From: Fidelibacterota bacterium
GTDB lineage: Bacteria; Fidelibacterota; JAANXI01
NCBI GenBank assembly: GCA_018263365.1
Contig: JAANXI010000138.1
Span: forward strand, 1 to 21,804
Length of the DNA stretch: 21,804 nt
Reading direction: 5' to 3'
Numbering within the stretch: the stretch's first letter is position 1; every line of letters starts with the position of its first letter. The translations under genes and the position numbers were made by a program. Under the pieces are notes generated by a model. That model worked only from the letters and a program-made list of their open reading frames with translations. It was not told the origin of the DNA and did not search any database. Positions 1 through 7,656 of the stretch are shown here, piece after piece.

Positions 1-53
1 CTTCGCGCTCAACAGATTGGTGCAGATCGCCGCACAAAATCGCTTAATTTAGG
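1..53 (+). mobile_element. Left copy of a 53-bp inverted repeat; truncated 3' end of a putative transposase gene
   Basis: Positions 1-53 are the exact reverse complement of 21679-21731; I checked this base by base. Positions 2-49 encode the last 16 residues of an open frame (ends ..LVQIAAQNRLI) with stop TAG at 50-52, and identity with the right copy ends one base later at 53. The two flanks then differ completely. A coding 3' end whose identity stops next to its stop codon is what the end of an insertion sequence would look like. The left copy is cut by the window edge, so the element may continue outward. The transposase call and its family are inference; no catalytic motif is visible. Confidence 0.55.
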
Positions 54-159
54 TTGTATATAGTCATCTTTGGGACTCCCTTTCTTACGGATCCATTAGT
101 TATTTTTTTTACTCTTTTTTTATTCCATTACGAAAATGGTACAACAACTCTTCTGTCAA

Positions 160-184
160 GCGGCCTACCTAGCCCATAGGCCGC
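160..184. repeat. Perfect 8-bp hairpin, loop 9
   Basis: GCGGCCTA at 160-167 pairs with TAGGCCGC at 177-184 around a 9-base loop. It is GC-rich within an AT-rich surrounding. There is no immediate T-run on either strand, so it is not a standard intrinsic terminator. Role unknown; it could terminate readthrough from the truncated gene at positions 1-52. Confidence 0.45.
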
Positions 185-421
185 ACGTTATTGTTATCCC
201 GTTTTTTCAAGTAATGTGTTCGGTTATCCGCCTACTACTACGAAAAACCACATTTCCAACAGAGCAAGCGACTTTGTACAAGCACCAAGTACTTTTCGGA
301 TTATTCGCGCCAAGCGCCAAATACTTTGTTTCGATTATTAAACATAACCTATATAGTCACATTTGAATGTCGACCCTCAATCTGCTTTTAGGAAGTGAAA
401 CAATCGGATTTCACTCTTTCT

Positions 422-437
422 CGTGATACAAATCACG
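422..437. promoter_or_regulatory. CRP/FNR-like palindrome (putative operator)
   Basis: CGTGAT-ACAA-ATCACG is a perfect 6-bp inverted repeat. It contains GTGA-N6-TCAC, the core of the CRP-family half-site arrangement. No gene start lies close by on either strand inside the window, so the assignment rests only on the motif and may be chance. Confidence 0.25.
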
Positions 438-723
438 CCTCTATTGTTAGAGCCCAGCACTAATACATAAATCCTGTAAATTCAAGTAATTATAACTATT
501 TTCCGGCCAAGAATTTCCACGCCTTTTTTCGCATCATGGCAAGGCCTTCCGACAATCTTTTGAACTGCCTACTTTTTAGGTAAAAGTATCTATTGGGTAC
601 TAATATGATACCTATCGTCCCGGGCAAATTAATACAGGTGTACCACAGCAATAACCATTAGAAATGATTTTAGGTATATCTGCTATGTCAGCAATTTGTC
701 ATTACCATATTCCAGGGCTCTGG

Positions 724-739
724 ATTGGAGTAATCCAAT
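724..739. repeat. Perfect 6-bp inverted repeat
   Basis: ATTGGA-GTAA-TCCAAT, a small palindrome in the non-coding stretch. It could be an operator or a chance hairpin; no adjacent start codon with a good ribosome binding site was found. Confidence 0.25.
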
Positions 740-807
740 TTACCTAATCTTCTGTGCTAAGAAGCTCCGCATTGAATACTCGGGAATAGTGGGCAAGAGC
801 AACCCAC

Positions 808-831
808 ACAGTGATGTACTGAAATCACTGT
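808..831. repeat. Perfect 8-bp hairpin, loop 8
   Basis: ACAGTGAT at 808-815 pairs with ATCACTGT at 824-831 around an 8-base loop. No T-run follows on either strand. The half-site GTGAT is shared with the palindrome at 422-437, which hints at, but does not prove, a common binding protein. Confidence 0.35.
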
Positions 832-991
832 AAACAGGATTTTCGGTAGGAAAGCAGCGGCTTGAACCGTCGAATATATTCAAATTTTTAAAGGGAGAGG
901 GAGATTTCGAAAATAAAGGTCGGACATTCTTCCGAAGATTTTGTTTTGAGTAAGTGAATTACGTTGTAGGAAAAACAATTAACCACCACCG

Positions 992-1018
992 GTCATGGGC
1001 ACGGCAAGTGCCTATGAC
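992..1018 (-). terminator. Probable terminator hairpin of the glucanase operon
   Basis: GTCATGGGCAC (992-1002) and GTGCCTATGAC (1008-1018) form an 11-bp stem with one G-T type mismatch and a 5-base loop, 10 bases past the stop codon of the last glucanase gene. In the minus-strand direction a T5 run lies at 975-971, about 16 bases after the stem, so it is an imperfect intrinsic terminator. Position directly at the operon end is the main argument. Confidence 0.5.
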
Positions 1019-1028
1019 GGTAGACCTG

Positions 1029-1898
1029 TTATCCATTCACCGGTTTATACACCCGCACATAATCCACCACCATCTCCTGAGGAAATCGGGTTGTTTCATC
1101 CGGGTCTCCGGGCCAGTTACCGCCGATCGCCACATTTAACAACAGGTGAAACCGCTTATCGAATGGCGCGGGATAGTCAGCGCTTGTGGAGTACCATTGG
1201 GTTTGAGTCTGATAATGCTCATCATCCACGTACCATTTGATGGATGTCGTGTCCCAGTCTAGGCGGAAGACGTGAAAGCTATCTGCGAATGTGCCGCTGC
1301 TTAAGGTGTATGAATCGCCGGTATGAACATTTTGCGGGTATTCGCCACCGTAGTGCAGAGTGCCATACACTTTGTCCGGTTCATGTCCAAGGAGTTCCAT
1401 AATGTCTATTTCGCCGCTCGCCGCCCAGCCGCCATATTCCCAGTCCGTGGGCAACATCCAGATGGCAGGCCAGAGTCCTTGTCCCTGCGGCAACTTCGCC
1501 CGGATTTCGAACCGGCCGTAAGTCCAGTCTCCTTTGCCCGCTGTGCGCAAACGTGCGGACGTAAAATATCGGGTGCCATCGTCGCCGGTATAGGTTTCCC
1601 GCCGGGCTACAATGTGTAATTTCCCGCTGTCGACGTAGGAATTCTGCGTTTGGTCGGTATAATACTGGAGTTCGTTATTTCCTCCGCCCTCACCGTTGAC
1701 TTCGTGGCTCCACTTCCTCGCATCAATTATCCCATCGGAGAATTCATCCTGCCAGACGAGCTGGTAATTTTCCAGTTCCCAGTCCGCTGGACTATTATCC
1801 TCTTCGGGGTTAGTCCCGTTCTCGTTACACCCTGCAATTACTCCAACACCTGCTGTGAAAATCAGAATTTGCAGCAATATTTGAAGCAACGATTGCAT
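1029..1898 (-). CDS. GH16 endo-beta-1,3-glucanase (laminarinase type), probable lipoprotein
   Basis: A 289-residue glycoside hydrolase family 16 enzyme expected to cleave internal beta-1,3 bonds of laminarin-type or mixed-linkage glucan. The N-terminus is hydrophobic with a lipobox-like VIAGC (Cys24), although the usual positive charges before it are missing. The GH16 fold starts near residue 44 (LVWQDEFSDG), runs through GRFEIRAKLPQGQGLWPAIW (128-147) and ends at the C-terminus (VVDYVRVY). The catalytic signature is GEIDIMELLG: nucleophile Glu163, Asp165 and acid/base Glu168. The extra Met (E-x-D-x-M-E) is the spacing of laminarinases, unlike the E-x-D-x-E of lichenases. The start is supported by AGGA six bases before the ATG. 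It is the last gene of the operon, 38 bases after the GH3 gene, and lacks a T9SS tail. Family call is firm; substrate is inferred. Confidence 0.93.
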   Translation of the reverse strand: MQSLLQILLQILIFTAGVGVIAGCNENGTNPEEDNSPADWELENYQLVWQDEFSDGIIDARKWSHEVNGEGGGNNELQYYTDQTQNSYVDSGKLHIVARRETYTGDDGTRYFTSARLRTAGKGDWTYGRFEIRAKLPQGQGLWPAIWMLPTDWEYGGWAASGEIDIMELLGHEPDKVYGTLHYGGEYPQNVHTGDSYTLSSGTFADSFHVFRLDWDTTSIKWYVDDEHYQTQTQWYSTSADYPAPFDKRFHLLLNVAIGGNWPGDPDETTRFPQEMVVDYVRVYKPVNG

Positions 1899-1936
1899 AA
1901 AATTTCCTGACGTAATTCCTGTTGATTTCGGCCGTA

Positions 1937-3766
1937 TTAATAGCTCAGACCGAATCCGTACGGAAATAAGGGATCGTAATCCGGGTCACCGTAGTTAATC
2001 GGAATCTGATCAATGGTGCGTGGCCAGGTATGAGGCAATTTCCCGGTGGGATTATATTCGCCAAAGATTACGTCAGCGATGCCGGCGCCCTCGGTTCCCG
2101 GCAGCCAGGCGGCAAGAAAGGCGTCCCAGTTCTCCAGCTCCGGCTCAACGATCATCGGACGACCCGAAATCAGCACTACAACCACTGGGATCCCCGTGTC
2201 TTTCACTCGATTGATTGTTGCAATATCTTCCGTATCAAGTGCCAGCGATTCGCGATCGCCTTCGAACTCCGCATAAGGGGTTTCACCAATCACTACGATC
2301 CCGATATCAGCGCCGGCAGCACCACTGCCATCTCTGGAATAGGTCACTTCCGCGCCGTCCGAAACCGCCTCTCTGATACCTTCCAGGATAGTAGTGCCAG
2401 GAGTGATATCGCCGCTGCTTCCTTGCCAGGCAATTGTCCAGCCGCCGCACTGATTGCCAATATCATCGGCGTTTTTCCCGGCGACGTGGATTCGGTTTAT
2501 ATCAGTGGAGAGTGGCAACACATCGTTGGAATTCTTTAACAGCACCACCGATTCGCGGACCGCCTGCCGCCCGACGGCGCGATGTTCCTCAGAACCCACT
2601 AGAGCGGTCAGGGACTTGTCTGTCAGCGGATGCTCGAATACGCCCAATTTAAACTTAATCCGCAGAATGCGGCGAACCGCATCATCGATCCGGCTCATCG
2701 AAATAATTTCTTCCTCGACGTTTTCCGTCAATAGCGCAATAAATTCCCTATACCGATCCGGTACCATCACCATATCGATCCCGGCATTTATGGATGCGGC
2801 GATCTGCTCCTTGTAATCGCCGGGAAGCTGGTCAATCGCCCTGTAATCGGATATGATAAAACCTTCGAAACCGAGTTCCTCTTTAAGTACATCAGTCAGT
2901 AAAAACTTATTTCCGTGCAGTTTTTCCCCGTTCCAGCTGCTATAGGAGGCCATTATGGTCCCAACATTTTCTTCAATAGCAGTGATGTAGGGCGGTAAAT
3001 GAATATCTCGCAGTTCCTGGGCAGAAATTTCCGCGTTGCCCTGATCTTCGCCGTTTGTCGTGGCGCCGTCTCCAACAAAATGTTTTGCGCTCGCAACCAC
3101 ACTCTCCCTGCCATAATCATCCTGTAGCCCCCGTACAGCTGCCGCTCCAAGCGTCTTGACCAGTTCAGGCGACTCACCAAACCCTTCGTAAGTCCGTCCC
3201 CAGCGTTCATTCCGTGGCACCGCCACGCACGGCGCGAAATTCCAGTTGACGCCGGTTCCCTTCATCTCTTTCGCGGTGATCCGTGAAACCTCTTCAACCA
3301 GTTCGGCATTTCCGGACGCTCCCAGACCAATATTATGCGGAAATACCACGGCTCCGTACACATTGTTATGTCCGTGAACGGCATCCACTCCATATAACAA
3401 AGGAATACCCAACCGTGTTTTCAAAGCCTGCCTCTGGAAGCGATCGTACAAGCCAGCCCATCCCTCCGGAGTAATATCCGGGGGCTCCGAGTTTCCTCCA
3501 CTCAAAATGCTACCGAGATAATACTTTGCGATGTCGCCTTCCGATTGCAAAAACTCGTAATCCACCTGAGTCATCTGGCCCACCTTCTCCGCCAACGTCA
3601 TCCGATCAAGCAGGTCATTCACCCGTTCTTCAATGGCCGCCTCGGGGTTTTCGTACACCGACTTGTCGTTCGTTTTACTCACCACATCTTTGTTGCAATG
3701 CATGAGAATTCCCGCGGGCATCAATACCAGTAACAGAATTCCGATTATTGTGTGTGCCTTCATCAT
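1937..3766 (-). CDS. GH3 exo-beta-glucosidase / exo-1,3-1,4-beta-glucanase
   Basis: A 609-residue two-domain family 3 glycoside hydrolase that releases glucose from the non-reducing end of beta-glucan oligosaccharides. After a signal sequence (residues 1-23, Cys24 in an atypical LMHC lipobox, so lipidation is uncertain) the TIM barrel covers about 40-380. It contains AKHFVGDG (227-234) and the nucleophile Asp307 in GFIISDYRA. The second domain contains NQCGGWTIAWQG (437-448) and GETPYAEFEGD (493-503), which match the substrate-clamp and acid/base regions of barley exo-glucanase ExoI; Glu499 is the likely acid/base. The protein ends PYGFGLSY, normal for the short GH3 architecture without a fibronectin-like third domain. 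AGGA lies six bases before the first ATG; a second ATG follows directly. It sits between two GH16 genes, 36 bases after the permuted lichenase. Confidence 0.94.
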   Translation of the reverse strand: MMKAHTIIGILLLVLMPAGILMHCNKDVVSKTNDKSVYENPEAAIEERVNDLLDRMTLAEKVGQMTQVDYEFLQSEGDIAKYYLGSILSGGNSEPPDITPEGWAGLYDRFQRQALKTRLGIPLLYGVDAVHGHNNVYGAVVFPHNIGLGASGNAELVEEVSRITAKEMKGTGVNWNFAPCVAVPRNERWGRTYEGFGESPELVKTLGAAAVRGLQDDYGRESVVASAKHFVGDGATTNGEDQGNAEISAQELRDIHLPPYITAIEENVGTIMASYSSWNGEKLHGNKFLLTDVLKEELGFEGFIISDYRAIDQLPGDYKEQIAASINAGIDMVMVPDRYREFIALLTENVEEEIISMSRIDDAVRRILRIKFKLGVFEHPLTDKSLTALVGSEEHRAVGRQAVRESVVLLKNSNDVLPLSTDINRIHVAGKNADDIGNQCGGWTIAWQGSSGDITPGTTILEGIREAVSDGAEVTYSRDGSGAAGADIGIVVIGETPYAEFEGDRESLALDTEDIATINRVKDTGIPVVVVLISGRPMIVEPELENWDAFLAAWLPGTEGAGIADVIFGEYNPTGKLPHTWPRTIDQIPINYGDPDYDPLFPYGFGLSY

Positions 3767-3802
3767 TCATCATCCTGTCATTAAAATTCCAAGTATGGGT
3801 TT

Positions 3803-5608
3803 TTATCGCAGCAAAACGATTTTGTGTGTATCCGAATACAATTTTTCGTTAATCTCGGCCTCCATGTGGAGAAAATAGATCCCGCTTCCGTGGGCATTGG
3901 CATGCCAGCGGATCGTATGTTCTCCGGAACCCACGGATTGGTTGAGTACCGTCTCTACTGTTTGCCCGCGTACATTCAGGATTTCCGCGCGAACCTTTCC
4001 AGGCGAAGCCAGTAAATATTCAAAGGTCGTCCGGGCATTGAACGGATTAGGGTAGGCCGGATACGTGTGAAACGTCGGCGATATTACTCCGGATTGATCT
4101 TCAGTGCTGGTAATGGGTTCGCCGATTTCGATTCCGTTAAGTGTGGTCTCAGAATGCTGGAAATCAGCAAAAAAGATATCGAGTACTCCATCGGAGACGG
4201 TTACCTCGTCCAGTGAGAGGTCGTAGGCGGTATGAACACCAGCAGTCGCCACAAGGTCCAGATCATCTGTGACTCGTGTTCCCTCAACGTAGACATCGAA
4301 CGATCGTTGTCCGATTTCCGTGAATTGATTTTCCGAAAACATCAGGCGTACAGGATATGTTCCGTCTGGCACACGGACACGATATGCTACTATTCCCCGG
4401 CGATCTGTCCGATAGATGGAATCCATGATGGTTCCGGCAATATCGACGCCGCTGCCAAGCAGATGTGGGTCGCCGTCTTCATAACCGTAGTCAACAGTTG
4501 CACCCCACAGTTGGTCGCCGAGAAAGGCGCCGAGCGTATCACCACCGACATTAATCCGAACCGGAAAATCCGGCGTCCACTCCATTGTAACGGGAACATT
4601 TGCACCGAGCAGTGTATTATTGCCAGGCGGCGTATCCTTGACGTTAAAACAGACCAAACTATAGGAACCGTCCGATTCCATATCGCTCGTACTCAATGCG
4701 ACTGTTTGGTTATCCGGCTGGAGTGCGGCCCCGGAAATTGTCACACCGCTAATGGAGTAGTTCGCAACGGTCTCCGCAGAGGATTCCTCAACCGGCTCCG
4801 AAAAATGCGCAAGCACCTGATTCCCGTTCCCCCTCACCCAGAGAATAGACGGCCGGTTATTATCCTGAAAGCCGGTATTTGTCTCATCGGTGAGACAGAG
4901 GATCATAAGCCCGTCCTGAAACACCGAATTATCGGGCGTAAACTCGCTGTTGTTCCCTCCCCACGTATGTGTCGCCTTGCTCCAGCGGTTCTGATTCCAG
5001 GAGTCGAAATCATCGCGCCATTGCAGCGTGAAGTTGTTGTCCGTTCCGGTATCGCCTTCACCTGGTGTATAACTGGCGTATTCCACCCAGTCGTAATAGG
5101 CGAAGACCGGCAGAATCTGCGGATCGAGTGCGCCCACCCAGTCCGGATACAGGGGCGGCCAGATGTTCATCATAATCTTTTGCGGATGGACTAACGTTGA
5201 AATATGATCATCGGTCTGCCGGTGCACTTCCTCGCCATCCACGAACCACGCCACGTAGGCCGGTGTCCATTCGAAGGCGTAGGTGTGAAAATCCACGTGG
5301 GGATTAAAGTCCAGATAGGCGTGGCTGACATGATTCGTTTGCCCGGGCGTAATGGTATTGAATTGCACGCCATCGGTGTAGCGTCCCAGAATTTCAATAT
5401 CGATCTCGTTCCACTCAATGCCGCCGTCATGGTACGTAAAAAACGTGGAGGTTTGACCTGCGCCGGGCGCCGATTGGTATCGCACCACGAACCGTCCGTA
5501 TGTGTACGCCTCATTGGTTCGAAGTTCCGCGCCCCGGTACGGTTTTGCGAAAACCAACGCCGGAAGCATGGTTAATATCAGTGGAATAACGGCGTGAATG
5601 GTTCTCAT
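3803..5608 (-). CDS. Circularly permuted GH16 lichenase with Ig-like, malectin-like and T9SS tail domains
   Basis: A 601-residue secreted beta-1,3-1,4-glucanase. Signal peptide 1-21 (ALVFA-K). The catalytic core begins directly with the strands that normally lie in mid-protein (GAELRTNEAYTYGRF, 27-40), then the lichenase signature EWNEIDIEILG (nucleophile Glu68, Asp70, acid/base Glu72). The pieces that normally open a GH16 domain (FTLQWRDDFDSWNQNRWSKA to LMILCLT, 193-240) come after the last core strand and the linker TPGEGDTGTD (181-190). This order matches what I know of the Fibrobacter succinogenes lichenase, a natural circular permutant. Then follow an Ig-like segment (about 255-325), a malectin-like module (about 349-495, starting RINVGGD) and a C-terminal domain with YPNPFN (519-524) ending HKIVLLR, typical of T9SS cargo. 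The ribosome binding site is weak. It lies 17 bases after the GH9 stop, in the same operon. Confidence 0.9.
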   Translation of the reverse strand: MRTIHAVIPLILTMLPALVFAKPYRGAELRTNEAYTYGRFVVRYQSAPGAGQTSTFFTYHDGGIEWNEIDIEILGRYTDGVQFNTITPGQTNHVSHAYLDFNPHVDFHTYAFEWTPAYVAWFVDGEEVHRQTDDHISTLVHPQKIMMNIWPPLYPDWVGALDPQILPVFAYYDWVEYASYTPGEGDTGTDNNFTLQWRDDFDSWNQNRWSKATHTWGGNNSEFTPDNSVFQDGLMILCLTDETNTGFQDNNRPSILWVRGNGNQVLAHFSEPVEESSAETVANYSISGVTISGAALQPDNQTVALSTSDMESDGSYSLVCFNVKDTPPGNNTLLGANVPVTMEWTPDFPVRINVGGDTLGAFLGDQLWGATVDYGYEDGDPHLLGSGVDIAGTIMDSIYRTDRRGIVAYRVRVPDGTYPVRLMFSENQFTEIGQRSFDVYVEGTRVTDDLDLVATAGVHTAYDLSLDEVTVSDGVLDIFFADFQHSETTLNGIEIGEPITSTEDQSGVISPTFHTYPAYPNPFNARTTFEYLLASPGKVRAEILNVRGQTVETVLNQSVGSGEHTIRWHANAHGSGIYFLHMEAEINEKLYSDTHKIVLLR

Positions 5609-5625
5609 AAGATGGCTTGTTCTTT

Positions 5626-7656
5626 CTATTTTAATAACACAAGTTTGCGCATTTCCGACCGGAATTCTCCTTCCAACCGAGCTAGATACATACCGCTGCT
5701 CAGCGTTGAGTTCTCCCCACGTTCGGTATCCCAGTGATAGGTGTGCTGTCCAGGATTCATCATTCCCAGCGATTTTTTATCCACAACTTGCCCGCGTAAA
5801 TCGTACACCACTAGAGTGACTTTTTGCGGACTGTTCAAAGTAAATGCGAAGCGCGTGTCCCCATTAAACGGGTTTGGATAATTCTGCTTCAACTCTATCC
5901 GGTTCGGAATGTAGGAGTGGCCGTCATCCTCAAAATCCGTTTGGGCCGAGTCAGGTACAGTGAAATAGCCGGACAGAAACACCAGTGGCGCATTCCAGTT
6001 AATGGCGATCTCGTTGGAGGCATAGCTGCCCCAGACATCAAGGTAACATTCGGCTGGCGGGGTACTGTCGTCAAAATGGCTTTGCAGAGATGGATCGCTT
6101 AAATATTCATTGGGTCCACCGGCGAGAAGGCCCGGAACAGGTTCAGGTATGTCGTCAGCCTGTGACGGCCGGTGATGAATATTCTGCGGAGAATGGTTTC
6201 CGATCCCCGTTACAAAAGACATGTTATGGATATTTTTTCCCAGTACATAATGCAACTGATCTATTGCTGTATTGTAATAACTGCTGTCGGCAAACTGGCG
6301 GAAGCCGAGGGCAAGCATTATCCCACGATTCAACGCCACGGAATTACTTCCCCATACGTATTCGCCGGGGTGGATTGCCGTACCAAACTGGGATTGATTC
6401 CGGATTGAGACTATGGTGTCGCAGGCGTCCTGAAATGCAGATGTCAGTTCACTGCCTAACACGCTTTCCGGATCCGTATACTCTGAAAACAGGAAGGTCA
6501 GATGTGCAAGTGTCCCAACCGACGACCATCCGAATCCTGGCGAAAAAGCAATATTCTCGTAGTAATTTTCAAAATACGTACGATATTCCGCTTCTCCGGT
6601 TGCGGCGTAGAGTTCCGCAGCGGCCCAGAGGCGTTCATCGCGATCGTCGCCGTCTCCGTATTCCCCTGTACCAGTATCATCCGGATTGTGAAATCCCCCG
6701 GTCGGTACAATATCCGGATGGGCTTCCAGATAATTCCACGCCTGTCGCGCCGCGATGAACATCAGCTGGGCAAATTGTAAATCCCAGGGCTCGAATACGC
6801 GGGCAGCCCGGGCCATCACTGCGGCAAAATCGGCGGTGGCCGCAGACGAAATTTCATAGACATATCGCGTATCGTCGTGGTCTTCGGGCATCACTTCTCC
6901 GGCAAACTGCTTCGAAGTCAGTTTATGAAAAACACCGCCGTCGGTATTTTGCATGGAGAGAAGCCACTCCAGCTCATACCGTAATTCGTCAAGAACATCC
7001 GGAATCCCGTTGCCACTTTCCGGTATGCCAAGGTCATCGGCATAGAACCGGTAGGGATAATACTCATACGCCATCAGCATAGTACCGGTCGTAACGCCGG
7101 CATTGACTACATATTTGCCGAAATCTCCGGCATCGTGCCAGCCGCCCGGTGCTTGCAGAAATCCGGCAGTATCCGTTGATACGTGCAGCACGCCGTCCAT
7201 GGGATGGCAGGAGCCATGAGTGTACTCACCTGCAAACGGCTCTGTGAGCGCCGTGCCGCATCGCTGGTAGTAAAAACCTTTAAGTGCGGACTCATATACC
7301 GGAAAATACACGGACTCAGCAATCGTAAAAATTGCCGAAGTATCATCTGCAGAAGTGATAATTCTATAGGTCCCCGGTGTGTTCAGGGACGAAAAATCGC
7401 CAATGTTGGCGGTTATTCCGGCGCCGGGATCAATGGAGGTATAGGCTGTAAAATCGCTCTGAAATACGACCGTACCGTTCTGCTCTTCCACCACGGAAAA
7501 ACTGTCCGTTATTCCTGATGTAATCACAATTTTCTGTGCGTCCGGTAGATAACCAACCTGGTTTATCATAACCGGCCCGGCCTCCACAAAAGTACTGAGC
7601 AAACTTAAAATCAATGCGACCAGACCGATGGAACGTAACCATGTCATGTTATTCAA
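5626..7656 (-). CDS. GH9 endoglucanase (cellulase) with CelD-type Ig domain and T9SS tail
   Basis: A 676-residue secreted beta-1,4-endoglucanase. Signal peptide ends near residue 27 (FVEAG). An N-terminal Ig-like domain (about 28-114, beginning INQVGYLP) precedes the (alpha/alpha)6 catalytic domain (about 118-565). Visible GH9 landmarks are GGWHDAGDFGKY (171-182; Asp175 and Asp178), IHHRPS (493-498) and SNEIAINWNAPLV, with Glu549 as the acid. A C-terminal sorting-type domain with YPNPFN runs from about 585 to the end (RKLVLLK). The start is ambiguous: TTG at 7656 has GGAG six bases upstream and overlaps the upstream stop by eight bases, while ATG at 7647 (three codons later) lies one base after that stop with GGAG 15 bases away. 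Either implies translational coupling to the PPIase-like gene. Substrate within the locus is probably mixed-linkage glucan or cellulose-like chains. Confidence 0.94.
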   Translation of the reverse strand: MNNMTWLRSIGLVALILSLLSTFVEAGPVMINQVGYLPDAQKIVITSGITDSFSVVEEQNGTVVFQSDFTAYTSIDPGAGITANIGDFSSLNTPGTYRIITSADDTSAIFTIAESVYFPVYESALKGFYYQRCGTALTEPFAGEYTHGSCHPMDGVLHVSTDTAGFLQAPGGWHDAGDFGKYVVNAGVTTGTMLMAYEYYPYRFYADDLGIPESGNGIPDVLDELRYELEWLLSMQNTDGGVFHKLTSKQFAGEVMPEDHDDTRYVYEISSAATADFAAVMARAARVFEPWDLQFAQLMFIAARQAWNYLEAHPDIVPTGGFHNPDDTGTGEYGDGDDRDERLWAAAELYAATGEAEYRTYFENYYENIAFSPGFGWSSVGTLAHLTFLFSEYTDPESVLGSELTSAFQDACDTIVSIRNQSQFGTAIHPGEYVWGSNSVALNRGIMLALGFRQFADSSYYNTAIDQLHYVLGKNIHNMSFVTGIGNHSPQNIHHRPSQADDIPEPVPGLLAGGPNEYLSDPSLQSHFDDSTPPAECYLDVWGSYASNEIAINWNAPLVFLSGYFTVPDSAQTDFEDDGHSYIPNRIELKQNYPNPFNGDTRFAFTLNSPQKVTLVVYDLRGQVVDKKSLGMMNPGQHTYHWDTERGENSTLSSGMYLARLEGEFRSEMRKLVLLK

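Larger units (their letters stand above)
54..1028. other. Non-coding stretch downstream of the glucanase operon
   Basis: About 975 bases between the putative insertion-sequence end and the last glucanase gene. I see no credible protein gene on either strand: the longest plus-strand frame (136-366, 76 codons) has no Shine-Dalgarno sequence and a composition without recognisable domains. I see no tRNA or rRNA. The stretch is T-rich near 100-125 and holds five short inverted repeats, listed separately. It may be decayed sequence next to an insertion site or an intergenic region whose partner gene lies outside the window. Confidence 0.6.

Noticed and set aside
136..366. 76-codon plus-strand frame in the left non-coding stretch
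   Set aside because: No Shine-Dalgarno sequence, no recognisable domain, and the frame spans the hairpin at 160-184.
4232..5194. 320-codon plus-strand frame
   Set aside because: Lies wholly antisense to the permuted lichenase; no domain and a shadow-like Cys/Arg/Ile-rich composition.
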